From Candidatus Hodarchaeota archaeon (GTDB lineage Archaea; Asgardarchaeota; Heimdallarchaeia; Hodarchaeales; YT1-039): a stretch of DNA of 7,998 bases. A program made the translations under genes and the position numbers. Shown one piece after another: positions 1 through 6,401 of the stretch (positions within the stretch are counted from its first letter, which is position 1; every line of letters begins with the position of its first letter). The notes beneath the pieces were generated by a model, which was given only the letters and a program-made list of their open reading frames with translations, ran no database searches and was not told where the DNA came from. The stretch is from NCBI GenBank assembly GCA_016840025.1, contig JAEOTF010000406.1, forward strand, positions 1 through 7,998. Direction: 5' to 3'.

Positions 1-9
1 AAAATCTTG

Positions 10-20
10 TTTATATTTTT
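10..20 (+). promoter_or_regulatory. Putative archaeal TATA box upstream of the 626-aa gene
   Basis: A TTTATATTTTT stretch lies about 65 bases before the ATG at 84. Placed about 25 bases before a transcription start, it would give a leader of roughly 40-45 bases that includes an AGGAAG ribosome-binding-like site at about 70-75. The region is AT-rich throughout, so chance TATA-like strings are common. This is a positional inference only. Confidence 0.3.
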
Positions 21-83
21 GTAACTTAATCTTAAGAATCATCACTCTAAATTGAGATGGATTTCTTTTAGGAAGCAACACGT

Positions 84-1964
84 ATGGAAAAATTCTTTTC
101 TCCCCCAAAAATAGAATTACTGGATTTTTTTAAGGGATTTGGCGAATATATCAATGAAGTTTTGATGAGTTCTCCTGCCATTCAAACACATTGTGCGCCT
201 ATATTGGATCTTACGTTGGTTTTTTCAGATATTGAATCTGATGAGATTTACGATTTTATTTCAGAACTAGACCTTCCTGAAGAAAAGATTAATGATCTTC
301 AAGGATTTTTTACCGATTCCTTCCGTACATCGTTTTCATGGGGGTTTGAAGAGAAAGAATTCGTCTTTATACGACTAGAAAAGACCTCTCCCTTGATAAA
401 AACAGAAAATCAGAGCGGATTAAGGGGTTTAATTCTACACGAGATCTTACATTCAGTCCAACGACAACGGGGTTTTGATATTAGGCTTCGCAACTCCTTG
501 GTGTTTACTTTAGACCTTTTTGAGCAATTAGCAGCAATGGTTCCTCCAGAAAATTTCGATAAGAATGAGATTGTCAGCTTTCTAAAAGAAATATCTCAAG
601 TAGCGTTCTTAACTCTTAAGGATATTTACGTAAATTATGAGCTTATCAAAAGGAGACATGCAGATCAATTATTAGATTATTATATGGCATCATTAGGCTT
701 TGAGGAATCCAGTCCAATTATCCCACCAAGATTTGAAACTTCTTCTTTACTAAAAACGGGAAAAAGAGATCTTACCGAAATTTCACGAGCCTTTAGTTAT
801 ACAATTTCTCTTCTCCCAACATGGTTGCCATTTATGACATTAGAGGTTGATTCGATATTTTATGAGACTTCTCGCAATCTTAAAAAATTTTTATTTTTAC
901 ATTACTATCCAGCTGACTCAGTATTAACCAATGAGATAATAATCAGTTTTGAGAATATCTTATTAACAAGCTTCACTTTCTCGCGTTCTTTTCATGTAAA
1001 ATGGTTTGGAGCGATATTTAATATAGCTTTGGAATTTCTTTTATGGGAAGATTTCATTTTTTACCATCTTGCTAAGGCTGTTGAATTGATTGAAGAATAT
1101 TATTCCAAAAGAGAATATTCTGAATTCCAACAAACTGTAATAGCCCCTATTCTCAAAGCAACTTATTTACAAAATCAACCCGTCCTGCAACGAGTGAACC
1201 AACTCTCTGGAATTCAGAAAAATGATATTAATGCCCTTGAGGAATTATTCCAACGTTATGAGATTGATCAGGAAGAGCTAGAAGAATTAACAGAGACAAT
1301 AGAAGATAAAGAACGACATGAGGTTGGTCATATTTTCCAGAATATGCTAAAATTATCTATTATGATCTTATCGAAGAACCTTAGGCAAGAAGTTGTTCAT
1401 GGCCGTCAAGATGGAGGGATTAAAATCCTAGGGAGAACAATTTTGACTTTATTGCAGGCGATGAATTATCTGGGAGATATTTGTGATGATAAATATTATC
1501 ATGACGTTCGTGTTACGGTAAAACGCATATTACGTATTCCTGACCCTATTCTACAAAAACAATTGGCTCTCTATCTAGAGACTGTTACTAGATTAGCAAT
1601 TTTTTCTCAAGAAACAGATCCCTTAGCAAAGGAAGTGAGTGAGTTAGTTTTCTACTTTGACTTCTTTGCTATCCCCATTAATAATGAAACAATCGACTTA
1701 GGGGTCTTATTTATTAATAATATCAAGAGAGCTCTCCAAAAAGTAACATTAAGTGATCCTGATTTTTCTGTTATGGTAGGACAGTTGACTCAACTCGCAA
1801 TAAAGGAATTGGAACCCCGATTAACTTTTGAAGATAAGGAAGAGGCAAATATGATTTTAGTGAGCAGTTTAATGGCTACTCAAGGAATTCCATTTCCATT
1901 AATCCAATCAGTCGTAGAACAATTCATATCTTTCTCCCCCTTGTCATCTGAAGAGGAAGAATAG
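84..1964 (+). CDS. Uncharacterised helical protein with zincin-like HEXXH motif
   Basis: I do not recognise this 626-residue protein by family. Residues 113-126 read as a hydrophobic helix carrying HEILH (H119, E120, H123) with flanks that fit the usual zinc-metallopeptidase pattern of uncharged positions around the motif. A third metal ligand is not obvious; the segment KDIYVNYELIKRRH (179-192) contains D180, E186 and H192 as candidates. A second HEVGH (H412, E413, H416) follows an acidic helix at about 395-411, but it is preceded by charged residues and is a weaker candidate. The rest is predicted mostly alpha-helical, ends in an acidic SSEEEE tail, and has no signal peptide or convincing membrane segment, so it is probably cytosolic. 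The ATG at 84 follows AGGAAG with eight bases of spacing. The gene stands alone, with a terminator candidate after it. It could be an active peptidase or a degenerate, structural relative. Confidence 0.85.
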   Translation: MEKFFSPPKIELLDFFKGFGEYINEVLMSSPAIQTHCAPILDLTLVFSDIESDEIYDFISELDLPEEKINDLQGFFTDSFRTSFSWGFEEKEFVFIRLEKTSPLIKTENQSGLRGLILHEILHSVQRQRGFDIRLRNSLVFTLDLFEQLAAMVPPENFDKNEIVSFLKEISQVAFLTLKDIYVNYELIKRRHADQLLDYYMASLGFEESSPIIPPRFETSSLLKTGKRDLTEISRAFSYTISLLPTWLPFMTLEVDSIFYETSRNLKKFLFLHYYPADSVLTNEIIISFENILLTSFTFSRSFHVKWFGAIFNIALEFLLWEDFIFYHLAKAVELIEEYYSKREYSEFQQTVIAPILKATYLQNQPVLQRVNQLSGIQKNDINALEELFQRYEIDQEELEELTETIEDKERHEVGHIFQNMLKLSIMILSKNLRQEVVHGRQDGGIKILGRTILTLLQAMNYLGDICDDKYYHDVRVTVKRILRIPDPILQKQLALYLETVTRLAIFSQETDPLAKEVSELVFYFDFFAIPINNETIDLGVLFINNIKRALQKVTLSDPDFSVMVGQLTQLAIKELEPRLTFEDKEEANMILVSSLMATQGIPFPLIQSVVEQFISFSPLSSEEEE

Positions 1965-1979
1965 CCCCAAATATCGCCA

Positions 1980-2010
1980 ATTTCAAAACGAGACGTCTTT
2001 TTTTTGAAAT
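1980..2010 (+). terminator. Hairpin with T8 run after the 626-aa gene
   Basis: ATTTCAAAA (1980-1988) is exactly complementary to TTTTGAAAT (2002-2010). The loop contains a perfect 8-base palindrome AGACGTCT (1991-1998), and an eight-T run spans 1998-2005. It starts about 15 bases after the stop codon. Archaeal termination depends mainly on the T-run; the arms are AT-rich and weak, so the T-run is the more reliable part of this call. Confidence 0.5.
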
Positions 2011-2043
2011 CTACAGGCTCTTTGTAGGATAAGATTATGACGC

Positions 2044-2102
2044 GCGCATAAAGTAGATTAAACGCGAAATGAAAACAACAACCTATAAGCCGCCTACTGC
2101 GC
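2044..2102. other. GC-rich imperfect inverted repeat in intergenic region
   Basis: In otherwise AT-rich intergenic DNA, GCGC (2044-2047) plus AGTAG (2052-2056) can pair with CTACT (2094-2098) plus GCGC (2099-2102). This makes nine pairs with a four-base bulge and a 37-base loop. A CGCGCGC run sits at the left end (2041-2047). The pattern could be a structured RNA element or an unrelated protein-binding site, or it could be chance. It does not resemble a tRNA. Confidence 0.2.
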
Positions 2103-2125
2103 ATTTTAACTCGTCTTAAGAAGCC

Positions 2126-2134
2126 TTATAATTA
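2126..2134 (+). promoter_or_regulatory. Possible TATA box for the membrane-protein cluster
   Basis: The context GCCTTATAATTAAAAG has an archaeal TATA-like core. It would place a transcription start near 2155 and give a leader of about 90 bases before the GTG at 2249. A nearer alternative is CTAATATTTTTTTT (2205-2218), which could instead be a TATA-like element or a poly-T stop. The two cannot be told apart from sequence alone. Confidence 0.25.
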
Positions 2135-2248
2135 AAAGAGATAAGATTAGAGATCAGAAGAAATACAAAATACTACTATCAGCCTAAAGCCTAACAACAT
2201 CCCTCTAATATTTTTTTTCTAGATTAAACCCCATTCCACCTAAATGAT

Positions 2249-2464
2249 GTGAAAAAAAGGATGAAATTCGGATTAATTTCATTTGAATACTTGCTTGGAA
2301 TTTGTTTGGATTTTTTCATCAGAGTTTTTAGTCTTTCTTCTCTTCTTGCTTTTTCATGCGTTAAGATTATCACATCTGCTGGTTTTATTGCTAGTGGTGT
2401 TTCTCTTGATTTAGATAATAAATTTAATCCTACTCTGAGGATTTATGGAGTGTTTGGAAAGTGA
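2249..2464 (+). CDS. Small hydrophobic membrane protein (71 aa), unknown
   Basis: This short reading frame starts with GTG and encodes 71 residues. After a basic start (MKKRMK) it has two hydrophobic stretches, at about 7-24 and 27-49, and then a polar tail ending IYGVFGK. No family is recognised. Its stop overlaps the GTG start of the next gene (GTGA at 2461-2464), the classic arrangement for translational coupling, which is the main reason to believe it is real. An alternative start is the ATG at 2261. Because the following NfeD-like protein has only one membrane segment while many NfeD proteins have several, this could be a separately encoded membrane part of that system. It could also be a chance frame, as there is no convincing ribosome-binding site. 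Confidence 0.45.
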   Translation: MKKRMKFGLISFEYLLGICLDFFIRVFSLSSLLAFSCVKIITSAGFIASGVSLDLDNKFNPTLRIYGVFGK

Positions 2465-2853
2465 ACAACCTAATTGCTCTTTTATTTATGCTTTCTGTTC
2501 TTGTACTTGTGATTAAAGGACTTTCATTCCTTTGGAAGATTCTTGATGATTCTAACCTCTATGATGTGGCATTTGAGCGAATTAAAATCAATATGAAAGC
2601 TTTATGTCTTACCTCAGTTGATGAAAAAGGTGGTTTGGTTCATGTCAATGTAGGCCCACCTGAGGGAGCCTTGAAAATGCCTGCAAAAACATTTTCGGGG
2701 ATTATATTAAAGAAAGGCTATATCGCTTACGTGATCGGAATTGAGGGGGCAGAACTGATTCTTGATATAGAACCACTTCCTCAGAACGAGGATTTGTCAA
2801 AACCCCTTGATCAATCAACTTGGATTGAGTCTTTTTGTTATTTAGTAAGATAA
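2461..2853 (+). CDS. NfeD-like membrane protein with OB-fold-type domain
   Basis: This 130-residue protein has one N-terminal membrane helix (about residues 3-25). A beta-rich domain follows at about 43-105, with the glycine and hydrophobic pattern of the NfeD C-terminal OB fold: GLVHVNVGPPEG, then MPAKTFSG, then ILKKGYIAYVIGIEGAELIL, an arrangement like the usual P-A-K/kG-x-x-V-x-V-x-x-x-x-G-x-x-L run. NfeD proteins are accessory partners of SPFH proteins, and an SPFH gene starts 83 bases downstream, which supports the call. The start is GTG overlapping the stop of the upstream small frame; the in-frame ATG at 2488 would cut the membrane helix. The protein is shorter than typical NfeD proteins, lacks the ClpP-like protease domain of long forms, and has an extra tail of about 25 residues after the OB region. 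The match is by pattern, not by search. Confidence 0.55.
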   Translation: MNNLIALLFMLSVLVLVIKGLSFLWKILDDSNLYDVAFERIKINMKALCLTSVDEKGGLVHVNVGPPEGALKMPAKTFSGIILKKGYIAYVIGIEGAELILDIEPLPQNEDLSKPLDQSTWIESFCYLVR

Positions 2854-2878
2854 AAACCCATAAATGTTGTAATATAGC

Positions 2879-2888
2879 TATAATTTTA
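2879..2888 (+). promoter_or_regulatory. Possible TATA box for the SPFH gene
   Basis: TATAATTTTA lies 48 bases before the SPFH start codon. A transcription start near 2909 would leave a short leader that just contains the strong Shine-Dalgarno site at 2920-2927. The SPFH gene may therefore have its own promoter in addition to any read-through from the NfeD-like gene. Confidence 0.35.
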
Positions 2889-2919
2889 GTATTAAGCAGT
2901 AAAACCTTAATAATCGAAG

Positions 2920-2927
2920 AAGGTGAT
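2920..2927 (+). promoter_or_regulatory. Strong Shine-Dalgarno site of the SPFH gene
   Basis: AAGGTGAT matches the core complement of the archaeal 16S 3' tail (GGAGGTGATC) at nearly every base and sits eight bases before the ATG at 2936. It fixes that ATG as the start and predicts strong translation. Confidence 0.65.
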
Positions 2928-2935
2928 AATTAAAA

Positions 2936-3916
2936 ATGACTAATAATGGAAAACGAGGTGGATTTGACCCTAATCAAGTTCCACGAAAATTAATTATTGC
3001 AATTATTGTTGTATCTATACTCGTATTTTTTATTTTAGGTACAGTAATCTTCCTTAATCCAGTAGCAAGCATTGGCTATGACGAAGTTGGACTTAAGCAA
3101 AGTAAAATTACTAATAAGGTAGACACGAGCAAAGTTTGGGACACTGGTCTTCACTTTGTTGGGTTTGGTAACCAATTTGTAAGATTTAAAAAAATCTATC
3201 AAACCGTTGAATTCACACAAGCTAAGAGAGCCGATGATATCCCGTTGGCTTCACGTACCAAAGATGGGCTTTCTGTCACTTTGGATATGAGTTTTCAGTA
3301 CAGACTGATTCCTAATGAAGTGGGAGAACTTTATCTTAGTTTTGGGAAATTTTATCAACGCCATTTTGTTCGAGAATCGCGAGACATACTTCGGGACATC
3401 GCAGGGGAGTATACTGCTATTGAGTTCTTTAATAACAGAACAGGAATCGGTGACGCGATGCATAACACAATTAATCAGCACTTTCAGTCCATTCATGCAG
3501 AAGTAGGATTCTTTCAGTTACGTGCGGTAGATTTACCTGATGACTTTGAGGCTGCTCTTGAACAAGCCGAGGTTGCTCGGCAACAGATTGTAATTGCTCA
3601 ATACGAGCAAGATGCTGCAAGAATCCGTGCTCAGACTTCAATCATAGAAGCTCAGGCTCAAGCAAACATTACTATCCTAGAAGCAAATGCCAGCACGGAA
3701 GCCTTCCTTGTCCAAATCGACGCGGAAGCAAAAGCAGTCAATATCACATTAACCGCAGAATCGATAGCTTATTATGCATTAGGCCAGCAATTGGGTCTTA
3801 ACTCAACGGAATTATTATCTTATCTGTGGATTCAAGCAATAGCTGAAATGGATAATGCATGGGTGTTGATTGGGGCTGATACTCCTGTTATTCTAAATCC
3901 CGAGGATAATAATTGA
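2936..3916 (+). CDS. SPFH/Band 7 (prohibitin-stomatin superfamily) membrane protein
   Basis: SPFH proteins form large ring- or cage-like oligomers at membranes and organise or protect membrane proteins. This 326-residue protein has a cytosolic N-terminus, a membrane helix at about 18-41 (IAIIVVSILVFFILGTVIFL) and an SPFH domain at about 45-205. An alanine- and glutamine-rich coiled coil follows at about 203-275 (repeated A-E-A-x-A patterns), then a short hydrophobic C-terminal segment around 280-300. The stretches TGLHFVGFGNQFVRF, VTLDMSFQYRL, SGIG-like NRTGIGDAM and FFQLRAVDLPDDFEAAL recall, from memory, SPFH proteins of ciliates, kinetoplastids and oomycetes, including the C-terminal LSYLWIQAI that resembles their G-L-x-Y-I-W end. 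The upstream NfeD-like gene is the expected partner. Function beyond the superfamily is not known. The start is set by the Shine-Dalgarno site at 2920-2927. Confidence 0.9.
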   Translation: MTNNGKRGGFDPNQVPRKLIIAIIVVSILVFFILGTVIFLNPVASIGYDEVGLKQSKITNKVDTSKVWDTGLHFVGFGNQFVRFKKIYQTVEFTQAKRADDIPLASRTKDGLSVTLDMSFQYRLIPNEVGELYLSFGKFYQRHFVRESRDILRDIAGEYTAIEFFNNRTGIGDAMHNTINQHFQSIHAEVGFFQLRAVDLPDDFEAALEQAEVARQQIVIAQYEQDAARIRAQTSIIEAQAQANITILEANASTEAFLVQIDAEAKAVNITLTAESIAYYALGQQLGLNSTELLSYLWIQAIAEMDNAWVLIGADTPVILNPEDNN

Positions 3917-3992
3917 GGGTGATAAACTAAACTCTCTAGCCCTTCCTTTTATTATTTCAAAAGTTAAGATTTTTAGATAAGGACGTGATTAG

Positions 3993-5024
3993 ATGATTAA
4001 AACGAATCATCAAATGATTGCACCTCTTAAAGAAGGAAACGATCAATATAAACTCATGTTTAGTATCTTTCAGGCAGATTTACCTGCTGTTCCTTCACTT
4101 GGTATAGCTATCTTGACCTGTATGGATGCTAGAATTGATCCGATCCCAATTTATGGACTTTCTCCTGGAAAAATTCTTGTACTAAGAAATGCTGGAAATC
4201 ATGTAACTCAGGATGTAATTGGCTCTCTTCTTGTGGCAATACACAAACAAGGTATACACACGGTAATCGTGCTGGGACATACAGATTGTCAAATGATGGA
4301 CTCTAAAATTCGCCCTTTACTTGAAAAGGTACATAAATTTTCTTCACTAAGCAAAGATGTCCTTATACAACAGGTTATGCGAGATAAGGATTCAAAGAAT
4401 CCATTTCTAGCAATTTCAGATCCTGAAGAGAATGTAAGAAATAATGTTAGAAGATTACGTATCAATCCCCTATTCAAAGGGATAGTTGTAGCTGGCCAAA
4501 TATATGATGTGAGAGCCGGTGAAGTCAGAAACGTCCAAGATGAAATATCTACGACCAGAATATTAAACGAAGTTTCTGATCCTATTAAGAATTCATTCCT
4601 TCAGATTATGGCTACTAAATCCCCATCATCATCTACTCATTCCATTCCTTCATCTTTAAGCGATGAAGAAGCTAGCGTTATTCATGAATCTCCTATCAGT
4701 ATGACATCCCCCACCATTAGACACATAATTCGTCGAATTCGTTATCTAGAAAGTAAACAAAATCGTCTTAAGGATAAATTCGAAGAAATTAGTAGTTCAG
4801 TTACTTTACAACCCGTTTCAGATTCACAGTCAACTCTTTCTCAAAATGAACAAGAAAAGCTAAAGACCGAGCTTCATAGATTAACAAGAAGAATTCGATC
4901 TATTGAAGAACGTCTTTTGAAAGCTTTCTCTGATAAAAAAGAAAATATTAAATTGCAGGATAATCTTCTCCAAGAACTTGAAAATCGTGTTAGTAGTCTT
5001 GAAGAAAAAAAAAGAAAAAGCTAA
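3993..5024 (+). CDS. Beta-carbonic anhydrase with long coiled-coil tail
   Basis: Beta-carbonic anhydrases interconvert carbon dioxide and bicarbonate. Residues 1-185 form a complete Cab-type catalytic domain. CMDAR (43-47) supplies zinc ligand C43 and the D45/R47 pair, RNAGN (65-69) is present, and GHTDC (95-99) supplies H96 and C99. The domain closes with VVAGQIYDVRAGEV (165-178). Position 100 is Gln where the family usually has Gly (HTDCG). Cab-type enzymes are normally about 170-200 residues and end here. This one continues for about 155 residues: a serine-rich linker (about 207-240, with SPSSS and SIPSSLSDEE) and charged coiled-coil segments at about 243-268 and 284-340 with heptad-like leucines and isoleucines, ending EEKKRKS. 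The tail could drive oligomerisation or tether the enzyme. The ATG at 3993 follows a GGACGTGAT near-Shine-Dalgarno site. The gene lies 76 bases after the SPFH gene on the same strand. Confidence 0.93.
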   Translation: MIKTNHQMIAPLKEGNDQYKLMFSIFQADLPAVPSLGIAILTCMDARIDPIPIYGLSPGKILVLRNAGNHVTQDVIGSLLVAIHKQGIHTVIVLGHTDCQMMDSKIRPLLEKVHKFSSLSKDVLIQQVMRDKDSKNPFLAISDPEENVRNNVRRLRINPLFKGIVVAGQIYDVRAGEVRNVQDEISTTRILNEVSDPIKNSFLQIMATKSPSSSTHSIPSSLSDEEASVIHESPISMTSPTIRHIIRRIRYLESKQNRLKDKFEEISSSVTLQPVSDSQSTLSQNEQEKLKTELHRLTRRIRSIEERLLKAFSDKKENIKLQDNLLQELENRVSSLEEKKRKS

Positions 5025-5116
5025 AAACGATAAACAGTAACTAATAACTTATTCTCAATCTTCCAGATTTATTACTATCTTTCTTCCTCTTTTTGCTGAT
5101 ACCCTTTTTCTCTAGC

Positions 5117-5153
5117 ATATTATAGGTGACATCTCACTATTATATCCTTTTTT
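5117..5153 (+). terminator. Hairpin plus T6 run after the carbonic anhydrase gene
   Basis: ATATTATAGGTGA (5117-5129) pairs with TCACTATTATAT (5134-5145) apart from one mismatch and one bulged base, around a four-base CATC loop. Six T residues follow at 5148-5153. Pyrimidine-rich tracts with T-runs just upstream (about 5081-5109) could also release polymerase. The hairpin-and-T layout is more bacterial than archaeal in style, so the T-rich tracts may be the functional part. Confidence 0.5.
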
Positions 5154-5201
5154 ATAAATTTATTCGCTGTTTGCACCCAGAAAAAGCCCATGAAATAATG
5201 A

Positions 5202-5216
5202 TTTAAGTTATATAAA
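5202..5216 (+). promoter_or_regulatory. Putative TATA box for the 354-aa gene
   Basis: TTTAAGTTATATAAA lies after the terminator candidate and about 60 bases before the ATG at 5271. It would place transcription near 5235-5240, leaving a leader of about 30 bases with the GAGGAT Shine-Dalgarno site at 5259-5264, six bases before the ATG. It is the best-placed promoter candidate in the window and marks the start of a new transcription unit. Confidence 0.5.
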
Positions 5217-5270
5217 GAAGGATTGAGAAAACCTTAATGGAGATTAAATTAAACATTTGAGGATAGGGAA

Positions 5271-6335
5271 ATGTCAGATCTAGACCCAACCCGAATAGCA
5301 GGGATAGAGAGGGAAAAAAGGATCCTAACCGTCTTATTAAATTATTATAGAATGAAAGAGGAAATAGAGAGATTACTCGGTGAAAATATTTCGATTCGTG
5401 AGTTTAAAAGGTATCTAAATGATAATAATTACCCAGAACTTCTTGATGCCAGTTTCTATGACCTCAAATCAAAAATAGAGAAAAAAATGTCCGATTTGGG
5501 TGAACTCAAGACAGGAATAGAGCAAAGACAACAACAAATTGATGAAGAAGCGGCCAAAATTAAATCTGGTGAATTAGGAAGTTTAGATCAACTTTTATTC
5601 TTTCCTTCGTGGAGAGAGTTGTTAGGGACTGACTTCCGGGGTTTCTATTTGAACAAACCAGTAATCGAGATCATTAGGGACACTGTTGTTCTTCTTCCTG
5701 ACTTAGCGATTTCTGGTCTTGAGGAAACTATTGGTGAACCTTATTTCCTGATTCTTGGCCCAGGGGTCTATTTTACCACTTTTCGTTTATCACCAGGTGA
5801 GATCATCACCGATTATCGAGAAATTACAGGAGTAGTACTACCCTTAGATCTCTATGAGAAAGCGCAGGACATAAGTGGTAGTGTGGTTTCTTCTACCCAG
5901 AATCTTCGTATGACAGAATATATGATTTCTATTCCATTCTCACTTGTCCTAGCAAGACAGACCACACAAATGTACCTCAGAGGGGTCATAGCACGGAATG
6001 TCCTACATCCTCATCGGGAGCCATACGAAGCCTTATTACGAATGTGCAAAGATCAATACTCTTACAATTACAATGATGGCTTCAAGATCCTTTCAGGAGG
6101 TCTATCAACTAAGATCCCTCTGTACACCAATGAAATTTTGACAGAGAGACCCATTAAGAAGAATAATTATTCTAACCTCACTGCGGGGATAAAAAACATT
6201 CAACCGAAAGTTGGAAAGATAATTACCGATTTACAGATTGGTACCATGAAAGAGCAGCTATTTGAGAAAATTGAACGTATAAAGAATGACTTTGTGAAAA
6301 TTGGCCACCCTAGATTGACAGATTGGGTATTTTAA
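5271..6335 (+). CDS. Uncharacterised protein with N-terminal coiled coil (354 aa)
   Basis: No family is recognised. The N-terminal third (about 8-100) is helical and strongly charged, with a likely coiled coil at about 60-98 (EKKMSDLGELKTGIEQRQQQ region). The middle (about 108-245) is a mixed alpha/beta domain with short hydrophobic strands such as TVVLLPDL and EPYFLILGPGVYFTTF, and GVVLPLDLYEKA at about 187-198. The C-terminal part is basic and ends PRLTDWVF. There is no signal peptide or clear membrane helix, so it is probably cytosolic. GAGGAT six bases before the ATG supports the start. The next gene begins 66 bases downstream on the same strand, so the two are likely co-transcribed. The coiled coil and a lack of obvious catalytic motifs suggest a structural or adaptor role, but that is a guess. 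Confidence 0.8.
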   Translation: MSDLDPTRIAGIEREKRILTVLLNYYRMKEEIERLLGENISIREFKRYLNDNNYPELLDASFYDLKSKIEKKMSDLGELKTGIEQRQQQIDEEAAKIKSGELGSLDQLLFFPSWRELLGTDFRGFYLNKPVIEIIRDTVVLLPDLAISGLEETIGEPYFLILGPGVYFTTFRLSPGEIITDYREITGVVLPLDLYEKAQDISGSVVSSTQNLRMTEYMISIPFSLVLARQTTQMYLRGVIARNVLHPHREPYEALLRMCKDQYSYNYNDGFKILSGGLSTKIPLYTNEILTERPIKKNNYSNLTAGIKNIQPKVGKIITDLQIGTMKEQLFEKIERIKNDFVKIGHPRLTDWVF

Positions 6336-6401
6336 ATACTAGTTACTCTATTATCATGATTTGGCAGAAAATTACAAAGATGTGATAGGATTGAATAACT
6401 T

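Noticed and set aside
1880..2104. Minus-strand open frame of 74 codons across the end of the 626-aa gene and the spacer
   Set aside because: It overlaps the well-supported + strand gene, crosses the terminator candidate, and has no ribosome-binding site or recognisable content.
3035..3506. Three short open frames on both strands inside the SPFH gene
   Set aside because: They lie wholly within a strongly supported gene and encode nothing recognisable; they are shadow frames.
4289..4477. Minus-strand 62-codon frame inside the carbonic anhydrase gene
   Set aside because: It lies within the conserved catalytic domain on the opposite strand and is best explained as a shadow.
5237..5260. Seven-codon upstream frame (ATG to TGA) ending over the Shine-Dalgarno site of the 354-aa gene
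   Set aside because: It could in principle regulate the next gene, but the predicted transcription start lies at about the same position, and so short a frame in AT-rich DNA is easily due to chance.
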